A DNA stretch of 64,000 nt. Source: SSF14 sp037045585. Lineage in GTDB: Bacteria > Actinomycetota > Acidimicrobiia > Acidimicrobiales > Microtrichaceae. The notes under the pieces are model-generated. The model was not told where the DNA came from and did no database searches. It saw only the letters and a list, made by a program, of their open reading frames with translations. A program made the position numbers and the translations under genes. The first letter of the stretch is position 1, and each line of letters opens with the position of its first letter. Of the stretch, positions 17,740 through 26,074 are shown one piece after another. The stretch lies in contig JBAOIR010000036.1 of assembly GCA_037045585.1 (NCBI GenBank), forward strand, positions 124,001 through 188,000. Direction: 5' to 3'.

Positions 17740-17766
17740 GTGGGTGCCGGGCCGCGTTCGCTCGGG

Positions 17767-18156
17767 CTAGAGGTTGGCGAAGAGATCGATGTGGTTGCCG
17801 TCGGGGTCGACGACGGTGGCGTACCGCTGGCCCCAGAAGGCGTCCCAGGGCTCGTGATGGGCACCGGCGCCCGATGCGACGAGCGACGCGTACGTCTCGT
17901 CCACGTCGGCGGGGGAGTCGCAGATGAAGGCCAGCGTCATGCCGGGACCGCCGGTGGACGGGGTCCAAGCAGTGTCGAACGACGTGATCACCGAGCGGAG
18001 GTCCCACGCGACCCGGGCGCCGTTCGGCAGGGTCGCCTCGACGTGCGGGTCGCCATCGGCATCGGCGGGGATGTCGAAGCCGAGGCGACGGTAGAAGGCG
18101 AGCGAGGCGGACATGTCGGCGACGACGATGCCCACGAGGTCGAATCGGGGAGCCAT
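17767..18156 (-). CDS. VOC-family (glyoxalase/bleomycin-resistance fold) protein
   Basis: 129 aa with the two beta-alpha-beta-beta-beta modules of the vicinal oxygen chelate fold. RFDLVGIVVADMSASLAFYRRLGFDIP opens the first and GQRYATVVDPDGNHIDLFA closes the second. The His/Glu metal-ligand positions cannot all be assigned with confidence and the substrate is unknown. The ATG is set by a TACGGT box 6 nt upstream on the minus strand. Confidence 0.85.
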   Translation of the reverse strand: MAPRFDLVGIVVADMSASLAFYRRLGFDIPADADGDPHVEATLPNGARVAWDLRSVITSFDTAWTPSTGGPGMTLAFICDSPADVDETYASLVASGAGAHHEPWDAFWGQRYATVVDPDGNHIDLFANL

Positions 18157-18162
18157 TCGCTC

Positions 18163-18168
18163 ACCGTA
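18163..18168 (-). promoter_or_regulatory. -10 box of leaderless VOC gene promoter
   Basis: On the minus strand TACGGT ends 6 nt before the ATG. Confidence 0.5.
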
Positions 18169-18265
18169 CCGGCCGCCACGGTCGCGTTCCCGACGTGGAA
18201 CCCCGATCCTCCGGGTTTCCCGTCGGGAGAAGGGGTAGCGGGTGAGCGCTGGGAGGTCGCCGAGT

Positions 18266-19039
18266 TCAGAGTGCGAGCATCTTGACCACGACGTGGCCGG
18301 GGGCGACGCCGGGGAAGAGCGGGGCGCCGTCGAGGTCGGTGAGCGCTGCGGGGTTCGGGTAGATCGTGACGATGCCCCGCATGCCGTTGCGCTCGGTCTG
18401 GGCGACCGTCGGCTCGACCCAGTTCGCGACGCATTCGAGGCGTTCGAACTCGGCCTCGAGCCCGGCGTGCACCTCGGCGGGCGACGCCTCGGTCACGAAG
18501 CTGGCGGTGATGGGCACCAACGGCCCGAGGGGACGCAGGCCGGCGGGCATCGAGATGCCCTTGAACAACGTGCGCAGGTCGCCGGGCTCCGGTTCGGGGC
18601 GGCCGGTCCGGGCGAACCCGGCGTCGCGGCCGGCGAACTCCGGGTCGGGCACGGCCGGGCTGACCGTCGCAGCGGCGGGCTTGGCCTCAGCCGCGGCGGG
18701 CGCGGGCGCACTGCCGATCGTCGACGGGTCGGCCGGCATCGGCGGGAAGGCCGCCGGGAAGGCGGGCGGGAACCCGTCCGGGAGGTCTGCTCCGGCCTCG
18801 GCGCGGGCCGGCTGGGGGAACTCGGCGGTGGGGAACGAACGCGGCAGGGGGGCGTCGGGCACGTGGTGCACCCCCACCTCGCGGAACAGTTCGGCGGTTG
18901 GGCTGTAGTCACCGCGCTCATCACGCTCGGCGGTGAGGCGGGCCATGACGGCCTTGCGTTCCTTCGCGGCGTCGCCGCGCAGCTTGAACACCAGCGCGGC
19001 GAGCCCGAGCAGGATCACGAGGACCAGGAGTTTCTCCAT
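18266..19039 (-). CDS. Membrane-anchored protein with proline/alanine-rich linker
   Basis: 257 aa, family not recognised. A single N-terminal helix (MEKLLVLVILLGLAALVFKL) is followed by a short charged coil (AAKERKAVMARLTAERDERG), a long P/A-rich linker (residues about 65-135) and a compact C-terminal part of about 115 residues (from RTLFKGISMPAGL to HVVVKMLAL). The start is the ATG at 19039, 7 nt after a TATCCT box. The signal-anchor topology suggests the C-terminal part lies outside the membrane, but there is no positive evidence of function. Confidence 0.7.
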   Translation of the reverse strand: MEKLLVLVILLGLAALVFKLRGDAAKERKAVMARLTAERDERGDYSPTAELFREVGVHHVPDAPLPRSFPTAEFPQPARAEAGADLPDGFPPAFPAAFPPMPADPSTIGSAPAPAAAEAKPAAATVSPAVPDPEFAGRDAGFARTGRPEPEPGDLRTLFKGISMPAGLRPLGPLVPITASFVTEASPAEVHAGLEAEFERLECVANWVEPTVAQTERNGMRGIVTIYPNPAALTDLDGAPLFPGVAPGHVVVKMLAL

Positions 19040-19046
19040 CACGTCG

Positions 19047-19052
19047 AGGATA
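19047..19052 (-). promoter_or_regulatory. -10 box of leaderless promoter for the membrane-anchored protein
   Basis: Minus-strand TATCCT ends 7 nt before the ATG. It is divergent from, and about 90 nt apart from, the rarA promoter. Confidence 0.5.
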
Positions 19053-19134
19053 TGGGGGGACCCCCGAAATCCCACTCACGACGGGCGGACCGGTCTCGGC
19101 TCGGCTCCGGGCCGGACGAGCAACGTCCGAGCGG

Positions 19135-19140
19135 TAGGGT
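19135..19140 (+). promoter_or_regulatory. -10 box of leaderless rarA promoter
   Basis: TAGGGT ends 7 nt before the rarA ATG; no Shine-Dalgarno sequence. Confidence 0.55.
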
Positions 19141-19147
19141 CGGCCCG

Positions 19148-20221
19148 ATGTCGGACCTGTTCGCCTCGGCCGCCGAGGATCGCCTGGCCGGTCGGGCGCC
19201 GCTCGCCGAGCGCCTGCGGCCCCGTTCGCTCGATGATGTCCTGGGTCAGGGGCACCTGACCGGGCCGGGTCGTCCGTTGCGGACCATGATCGACCGCAAG
19301 ACGCTGCGATCGATCATCCTCTTCGGTCCGGCGGGCACCGGGAAGACGACCCTCGCCCGCCTGATCACCACCGAGCTCGGCCATGCGTTCGAACACCTCT
19401 CGGCCGTCAGCGCGAGCGTCAAGGACATTCGCTCGGTCGCGGACGCGGCGGCCTCGCGGCTCGGGATGAGCGGCACGGCCACGGTGCTGTTCCTCGACGA
19501 GATCCACCGGTTCACCCGGTCACAGCAGGACGCGCTCCTTCCCCACGTGGAGTCAGGACTCATCACGCTCATCGGCGCCACGACCGAGAGTCCGTGGGCC
19601 ACGGTGAACCGTCCGCTCTTGTCGAGGACGACCGTCCTCGAGCTCAAGCCGCTCGACGAGGCGACGCTCGGCGCCCTCGCCGACCGGGGTCTGGCGCTGG
19701 TCCACAAGGAGTTGTCCCCCGAAGCACGACGCATGATCGTGGGTTCCGCCGACGGTGACGGGCGACGCCTGCTCACCGCCATCGAGATGGCGGCGGACCT
19801 CGCGCCGGCGGGCGTCATCGACGAGGACACGATGACCGCCGCGCTCGGCGCCGGGATCGGCCACTACGACCGCGGCGACCACTACGACGCCGCGTCCGCC
19901 TTCATCAAGCACATGCGGGCGGGCAACGTCGACCAGGCGGTGGCGTGGGTGAACCACATGCTCGACGGTGGTGAGGATCCCCGGTTCATCGCCCGCCGAA
20001 TGGTGATCTTCGCGTCGGAGGACGTCGGATTGGCCGACCGGTCCTCGCTGCTCATCGCCACCGCAGCGGCCAAGGCCACCGAGTTCGTGGGCATGCCCGA
20101 GGTCCGCTACAGCCTCACCCACGCCACGATCGTGCTGGCCCGTGCCCCCAAATCCCGGGAGGTCGGCGAGTACATGGCCAAGGCGCCGACCATCACCTTG
20201 GAGCCCCCGCCCGGGGCCTAG
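19148..20221 (+). CDS. rarA: Replication-associated recombination protein A (RarA/MgsA)
   Basis: AAA+ ATPase that acts at stalled replication forks. 357 aa, shorter than the usual 430-450 aa, so the far C-terminal tetramerisation region may be abbreviated. Features are PLAERLRPRSLDDVLGQGHL, Walker A GPAGTGKTTLARLI, Walker B ATVLFLDEIHRF, the QQDALLPHVE motif, sensor GATTESP, and the C-terminal domain from SAFIKHMRAGNVDQAV to KSREVGEYM. It lies upstream of alaS, the usual actinobacterial context. Confidence 0.93.
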   Translation: MSDLFASAAEDRLAGRAPLAERLRPRSLDDVLGQGHLTGPGRPLRTMIDRKTLRSIILFGPAGTGKTTLARLITTELGHAFEHLSAVSASVKDIRSVADAAASRLGMSGTATVLFLDEIHRFTRSQQDALLPHVESGLITLIGATTESPWATVNRPLLSRTTVLELKPLDEATLGALADRGLALVHKELSPEARRMIVGSADGDGRRLLTAIEMAADLAPAGVIDEDTMTAALGAGIGHYDRGDHYDAASAFIKHMRAGNVDQAVAWVNHMLDGGEDPRFIARRMVIFASEDVGLADRSSLLIATAAAKATEFVGMPEVRYSLTHATIVLARAPKSREVGEYMAKAPTITLEPPPGA

Positions 20222-20224
20222 CGT
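20219..20224 (+). promoter_or_regulatory. -10 box overlapping the rarA stop
   Basis: TAGCGT includes the rarA TAG stop and ends 7 nt before the ATG at 20232. Confidence 0.45.
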
Positions 20225-20231
20225 TCCCGCC

Positions 20232-20595
20232 ATGTCCGGCACCGATGTCGTCCTGGTCGCACTGACCGTCGTCTGCCTCCTGGCCGTCGCTGCGCTCGCC
20301 GTGACGGTGGTGCAGCTGCGTCACGTGGTCGGGCGGCTCCACCGGGAGCTCGAGCAGTTCACCGACCGGGCGGTGCCGGCAGCGACCGACCTGTCGGCGT
20401 CGGCGCAACTGGCCGGCCCACCAGGTCGACCGGCTCGAGAACCTGCTCGACGTGGCGTCACAGGTGACCGACACGATGGATCAGGCGACGGCCGCTACCG
20501 TCCGGGTCCTGTCGAGCCCGGTCATCAAGACGGCGGCCATCGCCCGCGGCACCCGCAAGGCGGCCCGACGACTCAAGAGCGCTGAGGGGATCTGA
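20232..20595 (+). CDS. DUF948-like membrane/coiled-coil protein (frameshifted)
   Basis: About 120 aa after correction. An N-terminal membrane helix (VVLVALTVVCLLAVAALAVTVV) is followed by amphipathic helices: LHRELEQFTDRAVPAATDL, then in the next frame QVDRLENLLDVASQVTDTM and VIKTAAIARGTRKAARRLKSAEG. One extra base in a GGCCGGCCC stretch near 20411-20416 separates the halves. The corrected stop overlaps the next ATG (TGATG). It resembles DUF948 proteins, which have no known activity. Confidence 0.7.
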
Positions 20596-20879
20596 TGTTC
20601 AAGCGAGTGATCTGGATGGGAATCGGCGCCGCAGCCGGCTCGGCGGGCACGATCTGGGCCGAACGCAAGGTCAAGACGCAGATCGACCGGGTGAGCCAGT
20701 CCGTCGCCGACAAGGCGACCGTGCAGCACGTGACCGGTGTCGCCCGTGACCGCATCGTCGATGTCCGTGACACGGTCGTCGCTGCGGTGAGCGAGGGGCG
20801 GAGCGCCAAGCAGACCGCCGAGTCCGAGATGCGCCAGAACGTCACCGAACGATGGGGTCGCCACCGACCCGCCGGCTAA
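20595..20879 (+). CDS. Small hypothetical protein upstream of alaS
   Basis: 94 aa, family not named. A short glycine/alanine N-terminal hydrophobic stretch (VIWMGIGAAAGSAGTIWAE) resembles a membrane anchor. It is followed by helices with KVKTQIDRVSQSVADKATV. It starts by one-base overlap with the previous gene, so the two are probably made together. Such pairs are common between rarA and alaS in actinobacteria, but their job is unknown. Confidence 0.65.
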   Translation: MFKRVIWMGIGAAAGSAGTIWAERKVKTQIDRVSQSVADKATVQHVTGVARDRIVDVRDTVVAAVSEGRSAKQTAESEMRQNVTERWGRHRPAG

Positions 20880-20906
20880 CAGGTTCGTGTCCTCGCCGGC
20901 CGCCGG

Positions 20907-20912
20907 TAGGAT
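20907..20912 (+). promoter_or_regulatory. -10 box of alaS promoter
   Basis: TAGGAT ends 9 nt before the alaS ATG. Confidence 0.45.
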
Positions 20913-20921
20913 CCCGTCACC

Positions 20922-23516
20922 ATGCGCGCCAACGAACTCCGCCACGCATTCACGACGTTCTTCGCCGAGCGGGGTCACACGCCGGTCCCGTCGTCGGGTC
21001 TGATCCCGCTCCACCCGAGCGCGCCGATGTTCACGAACTCGGGGATGATGCAGTTCGTCCCCATCTTCTTGGGGGAGGAGCAGGCCCCCTACGACCCGCC
21101 CCGGGCCGTCACGGTGCAGAAGTGCGTGCGTGCCGGTGGCAAGCACAACGATCTCGACGCCATCGGTCGCAGCCCCCGGCATCTCTCGTTCTTCGAGATG
21201 CTCGGCAACTTCAGCTTCGGCGACTACTTCAAAGAGGGCGCCATCCCGATGGCGTGGGAGTTCGTCACCGAGGTGCTCGGTATCGACGGCGACCGTATCT
21301 GGGTGACCGTCCACACGAGCGACGACGAGGCCGAGGACATCTGGGCCGACCAGGTGGGCTTTCCCCGCGAACGCATCCAGCGCCTCGACAAGGACAACTT
21401 CTGGGAGATGGGCGAGACCGGCCCCTGCGGGCCGTCATCGGAGCTGTTCTACGACTACGGCGCCGAGATCGGTCCCGACGGTGGCCCGGCCAACCCCGAG
21501 GCCGAGCACCGATTCGTCGAGATCTGGAACCTCGTGTTCCCCCAGTACTTCCGCGGCGCGGACGGTCAGCTGAGCGACCTCCCCAAGAAGAACATCGACA
21601 CCGGCGCCGGTATGGAGCGGATCCTGGCGCTGATGGCGGGCAGTCCGTCGCTGTACGCCGCCGACGTGTTGTCGGTGCTCGTCGACGAGGCGCAGCGGGT
21701 CACCGGGCATCGGCTCGGCGAATCCGAGATCACCGATGTGGCCCTCCGCCTCATGGCCGACCACACCCGCACCATGACGTTCCTCGTGTCCGACGGGGTC
21801 ATTCCGTCCAACGAGGATCGCGGCTACGTCCTGCGCCGCATCATCCGCCGTGCCATCCGCTTCGCGTACGTCACCGGCGTCGAGCGGCTGGTGCTCGGCG
21901 AGATGATCGACCGTTGCATCGGGGTGATGAGCGACGCCTACCCCGAGCTCATCGGCAACCGCGACCTGATCTTGTCGACGATCGAGCGGGAGGAGGCGAA
22001 GTTCCGCCAGACCCTCAAGACCGGTTCGTCGCTCCTCGACAGCGAGCTGTCGGCGCTCCCGGCCGGCGGTCGGCTCGACGGCGAGGTCGCCTTCAAGCTG
22101 CACGACACCTACGGCTTCCCCCTCGAGGTGACCCAGGAGTTCACCGAGCTCGGTGGCTACGAGCTCGACGTGGCCGGCTTCGAGGCCGCCATGGCCAACC
22201 AGCGGGCCAACTCGAAGGCGGGAGCAAAGGCCACCGGTGTCGCCACCGACGCCGAAGCCGGCGAGTTCCGGGCGGTCCTCGACGAGCACGGCCAGACCAC
22301 GTTCGTCGGTCGTGAGGTCGACGAGTCACCGGCCCGGGTCGTCGCGACGGTCGGCAACGCGGTCGTGCTCGACGTCACGCCCTTCTATGCCGAATCCGGT
22401 GGCCAGATCGGTGACACCGGGTCGATCTCGTGGGACGGCACCACGCTCCACGTCATCGACACCACCTACGCCCTGCCCGGGCTGGTGCGTCACGTCATCG
22501 CCGCCGACGACGCAGCCGACCTCGCCGGCCTCGCCCCGGGCACGGTCGTCACCGCCACGATCGATGCCGATCGGCGCAACGCCATCCGGCGGCACCACAC
22601 CGCCACCCACATCCTCCACTGGGCGCTGCGCAGCGTGCTCGGCACCCACGTCAAGCAGCAGGGGTCGTGGGTCGGTCCCGATCGTCTGCGATTCGACTTC
22701 AGCCACTTCGAAGGCCTGACGCCCGACCAGGTCGTCGCGATCGAGGATCTCGCCAACCGCGAGATCCTGACCAACGCCCCGGTGTCGCACGAGGAGATGA
22801 CGAAGGACGAGGCGATGAAGCTGGGAGCCATCGCGTTCTTCGGCGACAAGTACGGCGACACCGTGCGGGTGCTGCAGGCCGGTCCGAACTCGATCGAGTT
22901 CTGCGGCGGCACCCACGTGCAGCGCGGGCTCGGCGACATCGGGCCGCTCAAGATCGTGTCCGAGACGTCGATCGGCTCGAACATCCGGCGGCTCGAGGCC
23001 ATCGCCGGCCTCGAGCCCATCAAGCTCATCCGGTCCGAGGAGCGCACGCTGTCCGAGGTGGCGGCGACCCTCGGGGTCCCGGTGGGCGACATCGCCGAGG
23101 GCCTGCGCAAGCGTCTGGACGAGAACAAGGCGCAGAAGGCCGAGATCGCCGCGCTGCGCCGCCAGGTCGCCCAGGCCAGCGCCGGCGACCTCGTCGACGC
23201 TGCCGTCGACGGTGTGCTCGTCGCACGGATCGAGTCCGAGACCCGCGACGAGGTCCGCGACCTCGCCGTCTCGCTCCGCGATCGCCCCGGCATGAGGGCC
23301 GTGGTGCTCATCAGCTCGCCGGGTGGCAAGGGGGTCGCCGTCGCCGCGGCGGTCGATCCCGAGAGTGGGCTCAACGCCGGCGAGATCATCGCCGACGCCG
23401 TGAAGGCGGTCGGCGGCGGTGGTGGCAAGGGCGAGCACCTGGCCACCGCCGGTGGTCGCAACGCCGACGGCATCGACGAGGCCCTGCAACTCGCCCGCAC
23501 CGCCCTCGGCGTGTGA
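20922..23516 (+). CDS. alaS: Alanyl-tRNA synthetase
   Basis: 864 aa with all domains in order: class II catalytic core (ELRHAFTTFFAERGHTPVPSS, MQFVPIF, HNDLDAIGRSPRHLSFFEMLGNFSFGDYFK), the editing domain zinc sites (RRHHTATHILHWALR, EFCGGTHVQRGLGDIG), and the C-terminal DHHA1-type domain ending in GGGGKGEHLATAGG. It overlaps ruvX by 4 nt, so alaS, ruvX, mltG and aroE form a tightly overlapping operon. Confidence 0.98.
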   Translation: MRANELRHAFTTFFAERGHTPVPSSGLIPLHPSAPMFTNSGMMQFVPIFLGEEQAPYDPPRAVTVQKCVRAGGKHNDLDAIGRSPRHLSFFEMLGNFSFGDYFKEGAIPMAWEFVTEVLGIDGDRIWVTVHTSDDEAEDIWADQVGFPRERIQRLDKDNFWEMGETGPCGPSSELFYDYGAEIGPDGGPANPEAEHRFVEIWNLVFPQYFRGADGQLSDLPKKNIDTGAGMERILALMAGSPSLYAADVLSVLVDEAQRVTGHRLGESEITDVALRLMADHTRTMTFLVSDGVIPSNEDRGYVLRRIIRRAIRFAYVTGVERLVLGEMIDRCIGVMSDAYPELIGNRDLILSTIEREEAKFRQTLKTGSSLLDSELSALPAGGRLDGEVAFKLHDTYGFPLEVTQEFTELGGYELDVAGFEAAMANQRANSKAGAKATGVATDAEAGEFRAVLDEHGQTTFVGREVDESPARVVATVGNAVVLDVTPFYAESGGQIGDTGSISWDGTTLHVIDTTYALPGLVRHVIAADDAADLAGLAPGTVVTATIDADRRNAIRRHHTATHILHWALRSVLGTHVKQQGSWVGPDRLRFDFSHFEGLTPDQVVAIEDLANREILTNAPVSHEEMTKDEAMKLGAIAFFGDKYGDTVRVLQAGPNSIEFCGGTHVQRGLGDIGPLKIVSETSIGSNIRRLEAIAGLEPIKLIRSEERTLSEVAATLGVPVGDIAEGLRKRLDENKAQKAEIAALRRQVAQASAGDLVDAAVDGVLVARIESETRDEVRDLAVSLRDRPGMRAVVLISSPGGKGVAVAAAVDPESGLNAGEIIADAVKAVGGGGGKGEHLATAGGRNADGIDEALQLARTALGV

Positions 23517-23968
23517 GGGCCATCGGTCTCGACCTCGGGTCCAAGCGGATCGGGGTCGCGTTGTCGACGAGCGACGGCGTCCTGGCGACGCCCTACGAGG
23601 TGGTGCAGCGAACCGGCGACCGCGCCCAGGAGCACCGCAAGATCGCCGCGCTCGCTGCCGAGGCGGAGGCCGAGATGATCGTCGTCGGCGTTCCGTACCA
23701 CCTGGACGGACGTCTCAGCCCCAACGCCCACGCGGCCCTCGCCGAGGCGGCCGAGCTGCATGACACCATCGGGCTCCCCGTCGAGACCTACGATGAGCGA
23801 TTGACGACCGTGACCGCCCAGAGGTCGCTGAACGAGATGAACCTGAGCCCCGCTGCCCGGCGGCGGGCCATCGACCAGGTCGCTGCGGCGGTGATGCTGC
23901 AGGCCTGGCTCGATCACCGCCGGGCACTCCCCGACGGCGAACCAGAACAGGCAGACGAAGATCCTTGA
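23513..23968 (+). CDS. ruvX: Putative pre-16S rRNA nuclease RuvX/YqgF
   Basis: 151-aa RNase H-fold nuclease of the YqgF family, implicated in trimming the 5' end of 16S rRNA. AIGLDLGSKRIGVALS carries the first acidic residue, EAEMIVVGVPYHLDG the central part, and TYDERLTTVTAQ and DQVAAAVMLQAWLD the remaining catalytic region. The GTG start overlaps the alaS stop (GTGA), and the stop overlaps the mltG TTG (TTGA). Confidence 0.95.
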   Translation: MRAIGLDLGSKRIGVALSTSDGVLATPYEVVQRTGDRAQEHRKIAALAAEAEAEMIVVGVPYHLDGRLSPNAHAALAEAAELHDTIGLPVETYDERLTTVTAQRSLNEMNLSPAARRRAIDQVAAAVMLQAWLDHRRALPDGEPEQADEDP

Positions 23969-25123
23969 GCAATCACGACGGCTACGACGACGGATACGAC
24001 GAGTACGACGAGGACGGCTACTCGCTCTACGACGATGACGACGTCGTCTACGACCGGGTTCCCCGCACGTCGCGGCGTGGTTCACCCATCGCCGTCACGA
24101 TCGTCGCCCTGTTCGCCGTCGTCGGCATCCTCGTCGCCGGTGTCCTGGTGTGGGCGACCCGCCAGATGAACCCGTCGGGCGAGCAGGGCCCGAAGGTCGC
24201 GTCGATCGAGATCCCTGCGGGCTCGAGCTTCGACGACGTGGCCGACATCCTGGAGAAGGAGAAGGTCATCTCGAGTGCCTTCGTGATGGGCTGGTACGCG
24301 AAGTTCAACGACGTGAAGCCGGTGAAGGCCGGCAACTACGTCGACTTCCACACCAACTCGTCGATGGCGGACGCGGTCGAGGTGCTCGACGCCGGACCGG
24401 TCCCGCCGCAGACGAAGGTGCTCACCATCATTCCCGGCACGTGGCTCGAGGGACGCGTTCGTCGCCATCAACAAGGCGTTCCCCGCGATCTCGGTCGACC
24501 AGCTGAGCCTGACGCTCCTGTCGGGGTCGGTGAAGTCCAAGTACCACGGCGACGATCCGAAGGCATCGTGGGAAGGCTTCCTGCTTCCCGAGACCTACCA
24601 GTTCGAGGAGACCGCCACGGCGCAGGACATCCTGCAGCGCCTGGTCGACGAGTTCGACTCCACCCTCACCGAACTCGGGTACGACAACGCGACCGCGACC
24701 ACGGGGCACTCGGCGAAGGATCTCGTCATCATCGCCTCGATGATCGAACGCGAAACCGGCGACCCCGAGGACGAGCGTCCGAAGATGGCGCGGGTGATCT
24801 TCAACCGTCTCGACGCCGGCACGCCCACGGGTATCGACGCCACGATCCTGTACGGCGTCGGTCGCAAGGGCAACGAGGGTGGGCTGACCAAGACGGAGCT
24901 CGAGACGCCCGGCCCCTACAACTCCCGCCTCACCCCCGGTCTGCCACCCACGGCGATCTCGCTGCCGTCCGAGCAGTCGCTCGACGCCGCGATCCACCCT
25001 GCCGAGGGCGACTGGATCTACTACGTGCTCAAGACGCAGTCGCCGCGGGCCCACGTGTTCACGGCGAGCTACAAGGAGTTCCAGAAGGCGAAGGAAGAGT
25101 GCCAGAAGAACGGGTTCTGTTGA
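23965..25123 (+). CDS. mltG: Endolytic murein transglycosylase MltG (frameshifted)
   Basis: Membrane-bound lytic transglycosylase that ends nascent glycan strands. About 385 aa: a 30-residue cytoplasmic tail rich in Asp and Tyr, a membrane helix at residues 41-64, a LysM-like domain (SIEIPAGSSFDDVADILEKEKVI), and the YceG domain with the catalytic-Glu motif VIIASMIERETG and RVIFNRLDAG, TPGPYNSR and YYVLKTQ. An extra G near 24451 breaks the frame between PGTWLE and AFVAINKAF. TTG start overlapping ruvX; the stop overlaps the aroE TTG. Confidence 0.94.
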
Positions 25124-25947
25124 CCCCTTGGGGTGAGCGGGCCTACGCGGCCGTCATCGGCGACCCGGTCGGTCACTCGCTCTCGCCGGCCATCCACAAC
25201 GCGGCCTTCTCCGCCCTTGGCATCGACGCCCGGTACGAGGCGGTGACGGTGCCGGTCGGGGAGGTTCCCGCCGTCGTGGCCCGCATGCGCACGGAGCGCT
25301 GGTTGGGGATGTCGGTGACGATGCCGCACAAGGAGACCGTCGTCGCCGAGCTGGACTCGCTCACGCCCATCGCGGCCGAGCTCGGTGCGGTCAACTGCGT
25401 GTACTGGGTCGACGACGACCGGCTGGGCGGTGACAACACCGACGGTGCCGGCGTGGTGTGGGCCCTCGAGACCCACGTCGGTGTCGCTGTCGCCGGCCGC
25501 CGAGTGGCGGTGCTCGGCGCCGGCGGTGCCGCCCGGGCATGCGTGGCCGCGATCGCCGCGGCCGGCGCCGGCGAGGTGGTCGTCGTCAACCGCACCCCCG
25601 AACGCGCCGTGCAGGCAGCGGCGCTCGCCCCTGCGGTGGCGCGCACCGGCACGATCGACGACCTGCCGGGCGCGGACATCGTGATCAACGCGACGCCGGT
25701 CGGGATGGCGGCGACTCCCGGCGACGCGAGCGTCTTCGTGCCCGGCCGCGGTGTCGTGGCGATGGACCTGATCTACCACCCTCTCGAGACCGCGTGGTTG
25801 GCGGCGGCGCGGGCCGGTGGTGCGACCGCGGTGAACGGCGTCCCGATGCTCGTCGGCCAGGCGGCGGTGGCCTTCGAACGGTGGACCGGCAGGTCGGCTC
25901 CGACCGACGCCATGCTGGCGGCCGTCGCCGACGCCCTCGACGCCTGA
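25120..25947 (+). CDS. aroE: Shikimate dehydrogenase
   Basis: NADP-dependent reduction of 3-dehydroshikimate to shikimate. 275 aa: AVIGDPVGHSLSPAIHNAAF (shikimate Ser pair), the catalytic Lys in SVTMPHKETV, GAVNCVYW, catalytic Asp in GDNTDGAG, nucleotide loop VLGAGGAARA, and the NADP-preferring NRTPERA. The TTG at 25120 overlaps the mltG stop (TTGA). The other aro genes of the cluster resume 4.6 kb downstream; aroC is not in the window. Confidence 0.95.
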   Translation: MTPWGERAYAAVIGDPVGHSLSPAIHNAAFSALGIDARYEAVTVPVGEVPAVVARMRTERWLGMSVTMPHKETVVAELDSLTPIAAELGAVNCVYWVDDDRLGGDNTDGAGVVWALETHVGVAVAGRRVAVLGAGGAARACVAAIAAAGAGEVVVVNRTPERAVQAAALAPAVARTGTIDDLPGADIVINATPVGMAATPGDASVFVPGRGVVAMDLIYHPLETAWLAAARAGGATAVNGVPMLVGQAAVAFERWTGRSAPTDAMLAAVADALDA

Positions 25948-26074
25948 GCACGGTTCCCGCACCGGGCCATCCGGCAGGGATCGAGTGGGGGATTTGGCCC
26001 AGAACGCGTTCATGATTCGGTGAAAGGTGCCGATAGGAGTCCGAACGTTCTCACCGGTGGAGGTCACCAGCACC

